A stretch of DNA of 64,000 nucleotides from Desulfosporosinus sp. FKB (GCF_002196705.1 NZ_NADJ01000016.1:108364-172363); one strand, 5' to 3'; positions 53,401-61,595 are shown, counted from the stretch's first letter. A program made the numbers and translations. Notes: generated by a model not told the origin, from the letters alone.

Positions 53401-53637
53401 TCAACAACCGCAGCTGCAGGTTGTCTTAGGGCCACTACCATCGTCTCCATAATACTGAATCGCTTCTGCCGGACATAGTGCCTGACACCCTGTACAATGA
53501 TCGATACATCCCTCCGGATAGATGACAATTGGCTTCGTACTCTCTTTGTCATAGACACCATGTGAGCATTTATTAATACAAGACCCGCATTCAATACAAT
53601 TATCATAATTAATAATCGGATACCAACTCGTCGTCAT
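53401..53637 (-). CDS. Ferredoxin, 2[4Fe-4S]-type with unusual second motif, 78 aa
   Basis: The first motif CIECGSCINKCSHG is standard; the second is CIDHCTGCQALCPAEA, with three rather than two residues between the first Cys pair. The tail TTCSCGC adds more Cys. It is the last gene of the lipoyl/DGC operon, 31 bases after a DGC gene. It likely carries electrons to or from the lipoamide dehydrogenase pathway. Confidence 0.88.
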   Translation of the reverse strand: MTTSWYPIINYDNCIECGSCINKCSHGVYDKESTKPIVIYPEGCIDHCTGCQALCPAEAIQYYGDDGSGPKTTCSCGC

Positions 53638-53668
53638 TTTAGCCTCTCCCTATAATGCAATTTCTTTT

Positions 53669-54163
53669 TTACTTTGTCCCACAGCCGCAACCACAGCCTC
53701 CGGAAGGACCACTACCTACCATGGCCAGGCCTTTAGCCACCAGGTCTCTTTGCGCAGCCCTCAGTACTTCATCAAACTTCACCGTTATCTCGCTGACCAC
53801 CTTCTCAACCATTGCTGAGTGTTCATCCGTCAGGTTTCTGATGGACAAGGCTTCTGCTTCGGCTACTTCCTTGCCAATAAAATCCGAAACATCAATTGCG
53901 GCGCTTACCTTGCCACTATATTTCTCCGTTGCCCTTTTGGCGCAAGCTTTCGAGCAGCCATCCACGGAAATCGTCGGGAACTTTTCGGCAAATCCCCGTT
54001 CTTCCACTCCCCCTGCCAGAAATAACGGCAGACATATTGTCACTGTCGTATCCGGCCGAATTTCGTCCAGCATTTTCCGAGTAGCAAGTCGAGAGATAGT
54101 CCCTCCCAAACAGTCCTCGCCGCTGCAGGATACTACTCCGACTTTCACCATATTTATAGACAT
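53669..54163 (-). CDS. DGC-domain protein with Cys-rich tail, 164 aa
   Basis: VGVVSCSGEDCLGGTISRLA opens the domain and ISVDGCSKACAKRATEKY is the DGC motif. The C-terminal tail SGGCGCGCGTK holds three alternating Cys. The start follows AAGGAGGG. It lies two bases after the preceding DGC gene. Zinc binding is the family assumption; a metalloid or persulfide role is inferred from the tail and neighbours. Confidence 0.85.
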   Translation of the reverse strand: MSINMVKVGVVSCSGEDCLGGTISRLATRKMLDEIRPDTTVTICLPLFLAGGVEERGFAEKFPTISVDGCSKACAKRATEKYSGKVSAAIDVSDFIGKEVAEAEALSIRNLTDEHSAMVEKVVSEITVKFDEVLRAAQRDLVAKGLAMVGSGPSGGCGCGCGTK

Positions 54164-54165
54164 TA

Positions 54166-54567
54166 TTAACCCTCCTTGCTCAACAGTTTAACTTTTTCAG
54201 CAATTTCGCCGGCTATTTCATCCACAACCAGCCAACCTTCTTCTGTAAGATCTGTCGCTGTTCCAGGCTTTGCTCCCTTGTGCTTGCGAAACGAATCGAT
54301 AACCCTTACCTTTTCTGTAACGACACCACCAGCCAACTCAGCGTTTTTCGCCGCACACATGGCAGGACAGCCATCGAGCGTAATACACTTTTGCCCTTCG
54401 ATCAATTCCTTAGCCTCTTGATCTCCTGTTACGATATAAGCAAGGCATACTGTGCTGGATTCCTGCGGGCACAGCTCCTGAACAACCTTCAAGGCACTTT
54501 CCCTCGCCACGAGACCGTAGACCTTGCCCATTCCGCTACAGGGGATTACTTTAATCCTCTCAGACAT
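54166..54567 (-). CDS. DGC-domain protein, 133 aa
   Basis: The protein reads MSERIKVIPCSGMGKVYGLVARESALKVV, then ITLDGCPAMCAAKNAELAGG with the DGC motif, and ends in a long helix. Its start codon overlaps the stop of the DGC-GcvH gene (ATGTCTGA), so it is translationally coupled. Residues 1-75 closely parallel the first domain of the fusion protein, so the two are paralogues. Confidence 0.85.
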   Translation of the reverse strand: MSERIKVIPCSGMGKVYGLVARESALKVVQELCPQESSTVCLAYIVTGDQEAKELIEGQKCITLDGCPAMCAAKNAELAGGVVTEKVRVIDSFRKHKGAKPGTATDLTEEGWLVVDEIAGEIAEKVKLLSKEG

Positions 54568-55414
54568 GAAATTCATCTACCTTTCTTTTTAAAATCGTGA
54601 AGTATCCCGTAAAATCAAGCAAAAGTTCTCTATCACTTTCCAAATCAGAGAGTTCGACTTCAGCGATCCAGCCCTTTTCATAAGGATTCGAATTAATAAG
54701 TTCTGGTGCGGCAGAAAGTTCTTCATTGACAGCGATAATCTTACCCGACACAGGGGAGACCACTTCAAAGACAGCTTTGCCCGATTCTACCGTTCCTAAC
54801 TCTCCAAACTGTTCCACCTCACTCCCGACGACAGGGGGAGTAAAAAACATGATATCCGATAGGCTTTGCTGGACATAATCAGTAACCCCTATTCGAGCTT
54901 TATTACCGGATATATATACCCAACTGTCGTTTTCATTAAATAAAAAGCCTTCTTTGGGTACTCGGAAAATGAATTTATCCTTTTGATAAACTTCATAATC
55001 ATGCGTTTCGGGGTAGACTATCTCACTTTCTGAAACCTTTTCTGTTTCTTTTACTTTTAGCAGTTCAGTTACAAGATCTTGAGCTAGTTTCAATTCCTTT
55101 TCCCTAAGCCTTAAGGAATCTCCCAGTTCTATTCCTCTGTTTTTGGCTTCCTCGTTTACCATAAGTTTTATGTTAACTTTTAACCCTTTTTCCGAAGCAA
55201 GCTTACTGGCACACCGTGTCTGACAGCCGTCAATCACAAGCAAAGGTTTCTCTTGAGCAATTTTAGTATATCTTGCATCAGCGATCCGATATAACACAGG
55301 GCAAATCATCTCGCTTTCAGAATTCTCGAGAATGTTTAACGCTATTTCTCGGGCGATACAGCCCGCAGCTTTGTCCAGACCATTGCAAGGTAAGACAGCA
55401 AAACTTTTACTCAT
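54560..55414 (-). CDS. Fusion of a DGC domain and a GcvH-like lipoyl carrier domain, 284 aa
   Basis: Residues 1-75 form a DGC domain (VLPCNGLDKAAGC, VIDGCQTRCASKLASEKG). Residues 76-135 are a helical linker. Residues 140-284 resemble glycine-cleavage H protein: FLFNENDSWVYISGNKARIGVTDYVQ, then GELGTVESGKAVFEVVSPVSG, where Lys213 is the expected lipoylation site, and NEELSAAPELINSNPYEKGWI. No gcvP or gcvT is near. A DGC-H-protein fusion is unusual and links the unknown DGC fold to a lipoyl swinging arm. The gene overlaps both neighbours (ferredoxin 55407 and DGC 54567). Confidence 0.9.
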   Translation of the reverse strand: MSKSFAVLPCNGLDKAAGCIAREIALNILENSESEMICPVLYRIADARYTKIAQEKPLLVIDGCQTRCASKLASEKGLKVNIKLMVNEEAKNRGIELGDSLRLREKELKLAQDLVTELLKVKETEKVSESEIVYPETHDYEVYQKDKFIFRVPKEGFLFNENDSWVYISGNKARIGVTDYVQQSLSDIMFFTPPVVGSEVEQFGELGTVESGKAVFEVVSPVSGKIIAVNEELSAAPELINSNPYEKGWIAEVELSDLESDRELLLDFTGYFTILKRKVDEFHV

Positions 55415-55700
55415 CGGCTCCCATCCCCTTTCGAGTTTCCTTGATCTTCTTGGTTGTTTCCCCCTTGTTTGGGAAGGTTATGGCGTCCACGCCACAGGTT
55501 TTTCCACATGCACGACAGAAGACAACGCAGTTGTCCGGATTTTTTACGATTAGCTTTTTCTCCTCAGTTTCTCGGATTTCGTATACTTGGTGCGGACAAA
55601 ATTTTACACACTCCATACAATAATTGCATTTGTCATAGTCAATAATGGGGCTCCAGTCGATGGTATTTCTCGGAACTCCCATAAACGTCTCTTCACTCAT
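55407..55700 (-). CDS. Ferredoxin with two 4Fe-4S motifs, 97 aa
   Basis: CNYCMECVKFCP is a standard 4Fe-4S motif and CVVFCRACGKTCGVDA a variant with one extra residue between the first two Cys, as in the other ferredoxin of this operon. It overlaps the next gene by eight bases and follows the HdrA-N-like gene by two. The C-terminal tail is basic. Confidence 0.88.
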   Translation of the reverse strand: MSEETFMGVPRNTIDWSPIIDYDKCNYCMECVKFCPHQVYEIRETEEKKLIVKNPDNCVVFCRACGKTCGVDAITFPNKGETTKKIKETRKGMGADE

Positions 55701-55702
55701 GT

Positions 55703-56077
55703 TTATCCCTCCGCTTCGATTTGTTCTGCCAATTCTTCCACCTTTTTGAACGCTGCTTCGTTGGTCATATCCCTTATATCTAACATATAAGCGTCCTTTT
55801 CAATGTCCAATCCTGCGTCTTTAAAGGCCTGCTTGAACATCTTCCGCTGCATATTCGGGGCACACGCACCAATGATGACCTTCCGGTGGGCTTTTAGGTA
55901 ATCTGCCAAGAAACGGTCACCGTCTTCTTCGCATAACTGAGGATGGATAAATCCATATTCCACCGGCAGCTCGACTCGGACCTGATTAATGAAATCCCAG
56001 ATGTCCATACTTTGAAAACCTGGGCATTTTCCCGTGCAAACACACATTATAAATCCTGGTAATTCTTTTTCTGACAT
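55703..56077 (-). CDS. Free-standing HdrA N-terminal-like domain protein, 124 aa
   Basis: The sequence FIMCVCTGKCPG near residues 10-20, then FIHPQLCEEDGDRFLADYLKAH and KVIIGACAPNMQRKMFKQAFKDAG, follows the N-terminal region of heterodisulfide reductase HdrA (C-x-C-G, then QLCSEEGQ and ACSPRMHExTFR). The Cys are at 12, 14, 18, 49 and 72. The flavin and ferredoxin domains of HdrA are absent. It may be an electron-relay or disulfide-handling subunit, with the lipoamide dehydrogenase (83 bases upstream) as flavoprotein partner. Confidence 0.75.
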   Translation of the reverse strand: MSEKELPGFIMCVCTGKCPGFQSMDIWDFINQVRVELPVEYGFIHPQLCEEDGDRFLADYLKAHRKVIIGACAPNMQRKMFKQAFKDAGLDIEKDAYMLDIRDMTNEAAFKKVEELAEQIEAEG

Positions 56078-56159
56078 TTTGATTCCCCCATTTATTGGAA
56101 TTTGCAGGCTTCTATAAATAGAAACCCAAAACTAATGTTCATTGTCTAACTCCAACGGA

Positions 56160-57563
56160 CTATTTATGAATGGCCCTGCCGATCGCATCCCCGCACGCTT
56201 CCATGACAGCTTCCGCTAAGGCTGGATGAGGATGAATCATGTCTGCCAAGACCTCTGCCTTAATTCCCAGACTGACTGCCAAGGTAATTTCGGATAGCAA
56301 TTCAGATGCATGAGGTCCCAGAATCCGAGCTCCTAAAATAACCCCAGTGCTCTCCTCCGTTATGATCTTAACGAACCCTTCCCGCTCTCCGTGACATAGG
56401 GCCCTGCCGTTATTACGGAAATCAAAACGTCCAACCTTGACAGAAAAACCTTGTTCCTGAGCTTGTTCTTCACTCAAGCCCACTGAAGCTACTTCTGGAT
56501 TAGTATAGACGCAAGACGGCACAGCCTTATAATTTAGTCTGCTTTGGATACCCATTGCATTTTCAGCAGCAACTCGCCCTTCGGCAAAGGCTAAGTGCGC
56601 AAGTAAGCTGCCGCCGATGACATCACCGGCAGCATAAACTCCAGGGATATTGGTTTCCATCTGGTCATTTACCACGATGGAGCCTTTCGTTACCTTGATG
56701 CCAAGAGCTGTTATGTCGGGGGATATCCCTGCTAATTTTCTTCCCACGGCGACTAATACCATTTCTGAAGACAAGACAATTTTTTTCTCTTCTCCATTTG
56801 TGATAAAGGTCTCCAGTACATTTTCAGAGTTAGAAATCTCTTGGACCTTGGCTTTAAGAATAAATTTGATTCCCTGCCTCTTCATGATTTTAAGGAGTTC
56901 CGCTGTGATTTCTTTGTCCTCGTTCGGAATGATTGTTTCTTGCGCTTCAACCACTGTTACCAAAGTGCCCATAGAGTGATAAAACGCGGCAAACTCCATG
57001 CCTATGGCCCCAGCTCCAATAATGGTAATGCTCTCAGGAATCTTTGTGAGTTCCAGGGCCTCATCGCTGGTGATAACTCCTGCCAGCTTTATGCCAGGTA
57101 TATCTGGAATCAATGGTTCAGAGCCAGTGGTTATAATTAGGCGGTTGCAGTTAACTTTCACTTCCTCTCCATCGACAGTTTTAACCACCACCCTTTGTGC
57201 TGAGTCTATCTGGCCGTTTCCGTTTAGAACCTCAACCCCATTCTTGGCGAGCAAATGCTCCACACCCAACCTAAGGCTTTTTACGACTCGATCCTTTCTA
57301 GCTCTGATCACTTTAGCATCAATCGATGCGACCGTTGCTGCGATACCCAATTCCTTTGACTTGGTGAACAAGGATATGGCTTCAGAAGATTTAAGAAAAG
57401 ATTTTGTTGGTATACATCCCCGGTTGAGGCAAGTCCCTCCGACATCTCTCTCCTCAATAAGCGTCACTTTGGCACCAAGCTGAGCAGCTCGTATGGCTGC
57501 AACATATCCTGCAGGACCACCGCCAAGAATGCAAATCTCTGTAATTTGCTCCTTACTGTTGAT
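56160..57563 (-). CDS. lpdA: Dihydrolipoamide dehydrogenase-like flavoprotein with no standard start codon, 467 aa
   Basis: The frame holds the whole family pattern: ILGGGPAGYVAAIRAAQLGAK (FAD site), the redox disulfide GGTCLNRGCIPTKS, ITIIGAGAIGMEFAAFYH (NAD site), VYAAGDVIGGSLLAHLA, and the His-Glu pair in HPHPALAEAVMEAC. The only in-frame ATG/GTG/TTG before the FAD motif is absent: after a TAA at 57566 the frame begins ATC AAC AGT, placed 8 bases behind a perfect AGGAGG. ATC at 57563 is the likely start, by mutation of ATG or as a rare start. It heads the lipoyl/DGC operon and would reoxidise or reduce the lipoyl arm of the fusion protein. Confidence 0.85.
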   Translation of the reverse strand: MNSKEQITEICILGGGPAGYVAAIRAAQLGAKVTLIEERDVGGTCLNRGCIPTKSFLKSSEAISLFTKSKELGIAATVASIDAKVIRARKDRVVKSLRLGVEHLLAKNGVEVLNGNGQIDSAQRVVVKTVDGEEVKVNCNRLIITTGSEPLIPDIPGIKLAGVITSDEALELTKIPESITIIGAGAIGMEFAAFYHSMGTLVTVVEAQETIIPNEDKEITAELLKIMKRQGIKFILKAKVQEISNSENVLETFITNGEEKKIVLSSEMVLVAVGRKLAGISPDITALGIKVTKGSIVVNDQMETNIPGVYAAGDVIGGSLLAHLAFAEGRVAAENAMGIQSRLNYKAVPSCVYTNPEVASVGLSEEQAQEQGFSVKVGRFDFRNNGRALCHGEREGFVKIITEESTGVILGARILGPHASELLSEITLAVSLGIKAEVLADMIHPHPALAEAVMEACGDAIGRAIHK

Positions 57564-57994
57564 TTAAAACGCCTCCTAAAATTAACATATTAGTATTTTA
57601 TCATATTTTAATATTATTTTGCTATCATTCAGTTTAGATTTTATCATTTTTAATGTGTTAAATATCGACAGATACAGACATAATTTGCTTCTTTGTTCTA
57701 AATCAACGGTTCTTTTATTTATCACCTATAACCTATTCAATGTTAATGTATAAGTCATTGTTATAAAATTCTGGCTACCTGTAGTGCGGTTTAAATCTCT
57801 TCTTCTTTCGAAGAATTCTAAGGGCTAATTGTTTTCAAGTTAACTTCCGCTAATCCTACTAATACACACAACCCGATTATCGGAACCTCTTAACAAATTA
57901 CTTGTTGTTCTTTTTCTGTCGTTATATCTTCTTAGAGTGATAAGTTCGCCTTCACGGTTCATCATGAACCCTTCCATAGTCCAACAAGCAGACA
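57564..57994. other. AT-rich intergenic region at the edge of the right mobile element
   Basis: No gene is seen. 57585-57720 is very AT-rich, with words such as AACATATTAG that resemble those upstream of the AhpD-like gene; the lpd operon promoter must be here. From about 57990 the base composition and gene content change to the conjugation module, so an element boundary may lie in this stretch. No direct repeat could be identified. Confidence 0.4.
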
Positions 57995-58025
57995 GACCTT
58001 CCCCTCGGCGGGGAAGGTCATTTTT
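57995..58025. terminator. Strong hairpin terminator between the element and the lpd operon
   Basis: GACCTTCCCC (57995-58004) and GGGGAAGGTC (58010-58019) form a 10-bp perfect stem with a five-base loop, followed by ATTTTT on the plus strand. It lies just past the stop of the HTH gene at 58032 and may act on both strands. Confidence 0.8.
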
Positions 58026-58031
58026 AGCCTA

Positions 58032-58301
58032 TCAGCCTGAATCTGTCTGCACCAAATAATACAGATTGCTGCTCTTGCCGCCGTTCTCACGCCATCTTTG
58101 CTCCTTGCGCAAACGGCCGTTTTTTTCAAGGTCAGCTATGGCTCGTTTGACGGTGCTTCGGGACAGCTTTAATTCCTTGGCGATGGTACCAATCGCCGGG
58201 TAGCATTTGCCGTCCTTATCTGCTCGGTCATAAAGGTACATATAGACAGCCCTGGCACGATGCGGAAGCTCCGAGGAATAAAGAGAAGAAAAGTAACCCA
58301 C
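58032..58301 (-). CDS. Winged helix-turn-helix protein of the mobile element, 89 aa
   Basis: The start MGYFSSLYSSELPHRARAVYMYLYDRADKDGKCYP, followed by AIGTIAKELKLSRSTVKRAIADLEKNG and the wing RWRENGGKSSNLYYLV, is the helix-turn-helix 36 / RepA-N-like type found in Tn1549-like elements. It is 11 bases after the VirD4 gene and probably regulates or starts element replication. Confidence 0.85.
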   Translation of the reverse strand: MGYFSSLYSSELPHRARAVYMYLYDRADKDGKCYPAIGTIAKELKLSRSTVKRAIADLEKNGRLRKEQRWRENGGKSSNLYYLVQTDSG

Positions 58302-58312
58302 AGCTTTACCTC

Positions 58313-60130
58313 CTATTCAATCCGAACAGGTGCTTTTGTCCTGGCAGGCGCTTCCGGCTCCTTAATCGGTAAGTGCAGTAATCCGCCCGATGCGGCTGCT
58401 CTGACTTCATCTTCCTCCGTCACATCCACACAGGCAGACTGCCGGCAGATGATTTCTTCCTCTACTCTGCGCCTGTCGGCATACTCCACCTTTCGGGCCG
58501 ATTTCTCGGCAATCTCATAAGGCTTGCCGAAGGTTATACCCCATTCCGTAAATAGCTTTAGCTTGGTACGCATCGGGTAGGCGCCCGTCTTTGTGACAAT
58601 AAAATGGCCCTTGGGCATGGACTTCAGCTCGTCCGACGTCATCAGCGGGCGCTCAATCATCTGCAGACTCTGCGAAGGGTCGTTTTTACCCCGGCTAACC
58701 GAACCGCTCATGACAGTCTTGCTTCCCATGGCTTTTGATAAAATCTGCGCCGATTCGCTGTTAGGAGCGAATCCTCCGAACACTGTATCCTGACAGTTGT
58801 CTATGATGATGGCAGAGCCCTCACGGCCATAGTTTTTCTCCAGCTGCGCAATGCTCTGAATAATCGCTACGATGGATACACGGCGGGAACGGGAAGCAGA
58901 GAACATCATTTCCGCCGACTCGATTTTGGGGATGGTTCCGATCTCATCGAGGAACATCATCACACGGTTCGGGAGCTTTCCGCCATACTCGTCAGCCACT
59001 GACAGGATTTCACGGTAGAGCTGCTGGACGATCAGGCTGATAATGAAATACTTTGTGTTGTCTTCCTCCGGCATCACCAGGAAGATTGCACTTTTGTTTG
59101 TACAGAACTTCTCCGCATCGATTGCCGTGTCAAAGCACAGGATCTGCTCCAGTTCAGAATCCAGAAAAGCGTTCAATCTGGATAGGGCTGTGGAGAGGAC
59201 ACTCTGCATGGCCTGCTCCGCCGAATTGAGTGCCGCCCCGGCGAACCACTTGGTCTTGTGCTCATCCGGGAGATGAGCAAGGAGCAGTTGAAACAAAGTC
59301 CTGCCCTTGACGCCGCTGGGCGCCAGAAGATCCTGAATGAGCTTGAATACGGATACTATGTGTCTCTGCTTCGGTTCACAGTATTCCGCTATAAGCAGAA
59401 TCACAGATGTCAGCAGTCCTTCCGCTGCGTCATAGAAGAAGGCATTTTGTCCAGCCATTGCTGTATCGAAACCTCCGGAGTTAATGATAGTCTTTGCGGT
59501 AATCTTGGCATACTTCTCCGCTCTGGCTTTAAACGCAAGATTCTGAGGATTATTTAAATATGCATCCATATACCGGTTGACCAGATGGAGAAGATTGTTT
59601 CCGTCCGAGCGGGTGGGGTTTCTTAGGTCAATAACAGCAACATCGTATCCGTAATTTTCTTTTGCGATCCCGGCATAATTGCGGTAGAGGTCTCCCTTGG
59701 TGTCGGTAGTCACAAAGCTCATTCCGCAGGCGCAGGTGTATTCCAGATTCGGATATAGAAAGTTAGCGGTCTTGCCGACACCTGCGGCACCGATCATCAG
59801 ACAGTGGATATCGTCATCGTCCACCAGCGCATAGCCGTGCGAGATGGTGCCGTCAAACAGAGACGCTTTTCTCCAGCCGACTATCAGGCCCTGCACTTTC
59901 GGAAGACTTTCTCCTTTTCTCCATTTCTCCGGCTCATAGGGTACTTCAGTATAAGTCTTTTTAATCTCCCGCTTTGTTCCCCAGCGCGCCGTACCATGCT
60001 GGCCGTCGCCGACAGTTTTGGACTTGATGCCATTGAGCGTATAGTAATGAGCTATGAGCGATAACAAGCCAATAACCCCGAACATAGACATTCCGGCGGC
60101 TGATAGAATTATGATTTGTGACGTCTGCAA
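58313..60130 (-). CDS. Type IV coupling protein (VirD4/TraG family), 605 aa
   Basis: Two N-terminal membrane helices precede the ATPase: Walker A GAAGVGKTANFLYP, then FVTTDTKGDLYRNYAG and the Walker B LMFLDEIGTIPKIESAE. NCQDTVFGGFAPNSESAQILSKAMG is the TraG signature. It feeds relaxase-bound DNA to the secretion channel. It is preceded by the primase gene (13 bases), and relaxase lies further upstream. Confidence 0.95.
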   Translation of the reverse strand: MQTSQIIILSAAGMSMFGVIGLLSLIAHYYTLNGIKSKTVGDGQHGTARWGTKREIKKTYTEVPYEPEKWRKGESLPKVQGLIVGWRKASLFDGTISHGYALVDDDDIHCLMIGAAGVGKTANFLYPNLEYTCACGMSFVTTDTKGDLYRNYAGIAKENYGYDVAVIDLRNPTRSDGNNLLHLVNRYMDAYLNNPQNLAFKARAEKYAKITAKTIINSGGFDTAMAGQNAFFYDAAEGLLTSVILLIAEYCEPKQRHIVSVFKLIQDLLAPSGVKGRTLFQLLLAHLPDEHKTKWFAGAALNSAEQAMQSVLSTALSRLNAFLDSELEQILCFDTAIDAEKFCTNKSAIFLVMPEEDNTKYFIISLIVQQLYREILSVADEYGGKLPNRVMMFLDEIGTIPKIESAEMMFSASRSRRVSIVAIIQSIAQLEKNYGREGSAIIIDNCQDTVFGGFAPNSESAQILSKAMGSKTVMSGSVSRGKNDPSQSLQMIERPLMTSDELKSMPKGHFIVTKTGAYPMRTKLKLFTEWGITFGKPYEIAEKSARKVEYADRRRVEEEIICRQSACVDVTEEDEVRAAASGGLLHLPIKEPEAPARTKAPVRIE

Positions 60131-60143
60131 CTCGATCCCTCCT

Positions 60144-61577
60144 CTACATGGTCATCAAAAAATTTACTGCCGGCTCCTGCACCGGAAGCGTTGACGGCAG
60201 TTCCTGCTCAACAAACATTATGGTTTTAACGCTGTCCATTGCGAGACGCTGATAAAAGGACAAGAGCTTTTCTTTATCATCCAGCGTGCGGATACCGGAT
60301 GCCTGAAACTGACGGTTGACAGCCAAAACATCCTGGCGCAGTTGCTCCGCCTTGGTACGAAGCCAGCCCCGATCTTCATGAGGACGGTAGCTGTCCTGCA
60401 GCTTTTGAATAAGCTGCTCTATTGTCACAGGCTGTTCCATCTGGCACAGCTGCCTTTGCTTGGCTGTCAATGCGCCGGCTGCCATACACTGCAGGCATTC
60501 CCGAACGGCTTCAGCATTCATGGCCGCTGTATTGCCGGAGGCTAGAAGCGGCTCCACTGCCTCGCCGCACTCTGCGAGGAAGGAGTCAATATCTTTATAA
60601 GCTGACAGAGCTTTACATAAATCGTGCAGTTTAGCGCACACCTTAGGCAGAAGCTCCAGCTTCGGATGCTCCCGTGCCGGGATGGGACTGACTCCATGCC
60701 TGGCTTTCAGATCCTCGTTCCAGTCCTTGTGATGTGACTGAAATACAGAAATATTCGCATAGCCCTTCTCCTGCAGTATATCCTTCAGACGGCCACTGGC
60801 TTCAATGCCTGCCTCGTCATGGTCCAGGCACAGCACGATGTTTTTCAGCCGTGGATTCGTATCAAGCTGACAGAGCATAGCGTGTTCCGACACACCATCA
60901 AGCGTGACATAGCTGTACTGCTTCCAGCCATCTTTATTTAGGGTGATGAACGACAGCATATCCACAGGTGCCTCAAAAACGTACAGCGTATCGCTTTCCC
61001 CCATCCGGTGAAAGCTGTATTTAGGATCACTGCCTTCCACATTGCCCTTGTATGGCTCTCCCTGGGTGTAGGTTCCTCGCTTGTGAGCATGACGGGGAAC
61101 GCCGTTTTCATCCAACCCCACAAACACAGCATTATGATATTCCTTATCCTCATAAATCAGCTTTTCATGGGCAAAGTGCGTCAGCACCTCTCGGTCAATA
61201 AACCGCTGCTTGATAAGATAGGCAAACACCCGGCGCATATCCTGATTGGCTTCCGGCAGCGCGAAGGATTTACGCGGAGGCGGCGCACTCTTGGAGGTCT
61301 GGTTCCATTCCACGCCGGACTCGCCGCCGAGAAGCAGCGTAACGGCTTCAGGAAAGCTCATGTCATAGAACTGCTGGACGAAGTCGATGGCATGGCCCCC
61401 TTCTTTCCGGGAATGGCGGAACCACTGACTGCCGCGCACGGTCACGCTGTCGAAGCGTTTCCAGCGCCACTCACGGCCGGAGCGAACTAGCTGTTCGCCC
61501 TGCCGTTGGAGGAAGTCCACCAAATCCACTGAATTGGCCCGTTGTTTTTGTTCGTCTGTAAAGTGAATATATGTCAT
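60144..61577 (-). CDS. DUF3991/TOPRIM primase-like protein, 477 aa
   Basis: The N-terminus has VDLVDFLQRQGEQLVRSGREWRW and WFRHSRKEGGHAIDFVQQFYDMSFPEAV, the zinc-ribbon-like DUF3991 part. The TOPRIM part has YVFEAPVDMLSFITL and NIVLCLDHDEAGIEASGRLKDIL with the acidic DxD. Such proteins occur with relaxase and VirD4 genes of Firmicute conjugative elements and may prime the transferred strand. Confidence 0.92.
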   Translation of the reverse strand: MTYIHFTDEQKQRANSVDLVDFLQRQGEQLVRSGREWRWKRFDSVTVRGSQWFRHSRKEGGHAIDFVQQFYDMSFPEAVTLLLGGESGVEWNQTSKSAPPPRKSFALPEANQDMRRVFAYLIKQRFIDREVLTHFAHEKLIYEDKEYHNAVFVGLDENGVPRHAHKRGTYTQGEPYKGNVEGSDPKYSFHRMGESDTLYVFEAPVDMLSFITLNKDGWKQYSYVTLDGVSEHAMLCQLDTNPRLKNIVLCLDHDEAGIEASGRLKDILQEKGYANISVFQSHHKDWNEDLKARHGVSPIPAREHPKLELLPKVCAKLHDLCKALSAYKDIDSFLAECGEAVEPLLASGNTAAMNAEAVRECLQCMAAGALTAKQRQLCQMEQPVTIEQLIQKLQDSYRPHEDRGWLRTKAEQLRQDVLAVNRQFQASGIRTLDDKEKLLSFYQRLAMDSVKTIMFVEQELPSTLPVQEPAVNFLMTM

Positions 61578-61595
61578 ACTCTACTACCCCCTTAG

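Noticed and set aside
54560..55414. Glycine-cleavage system
   Set aside because: The H-protein domain is present but gcvP and gcvT are absent, and the domain is fused to DGC.
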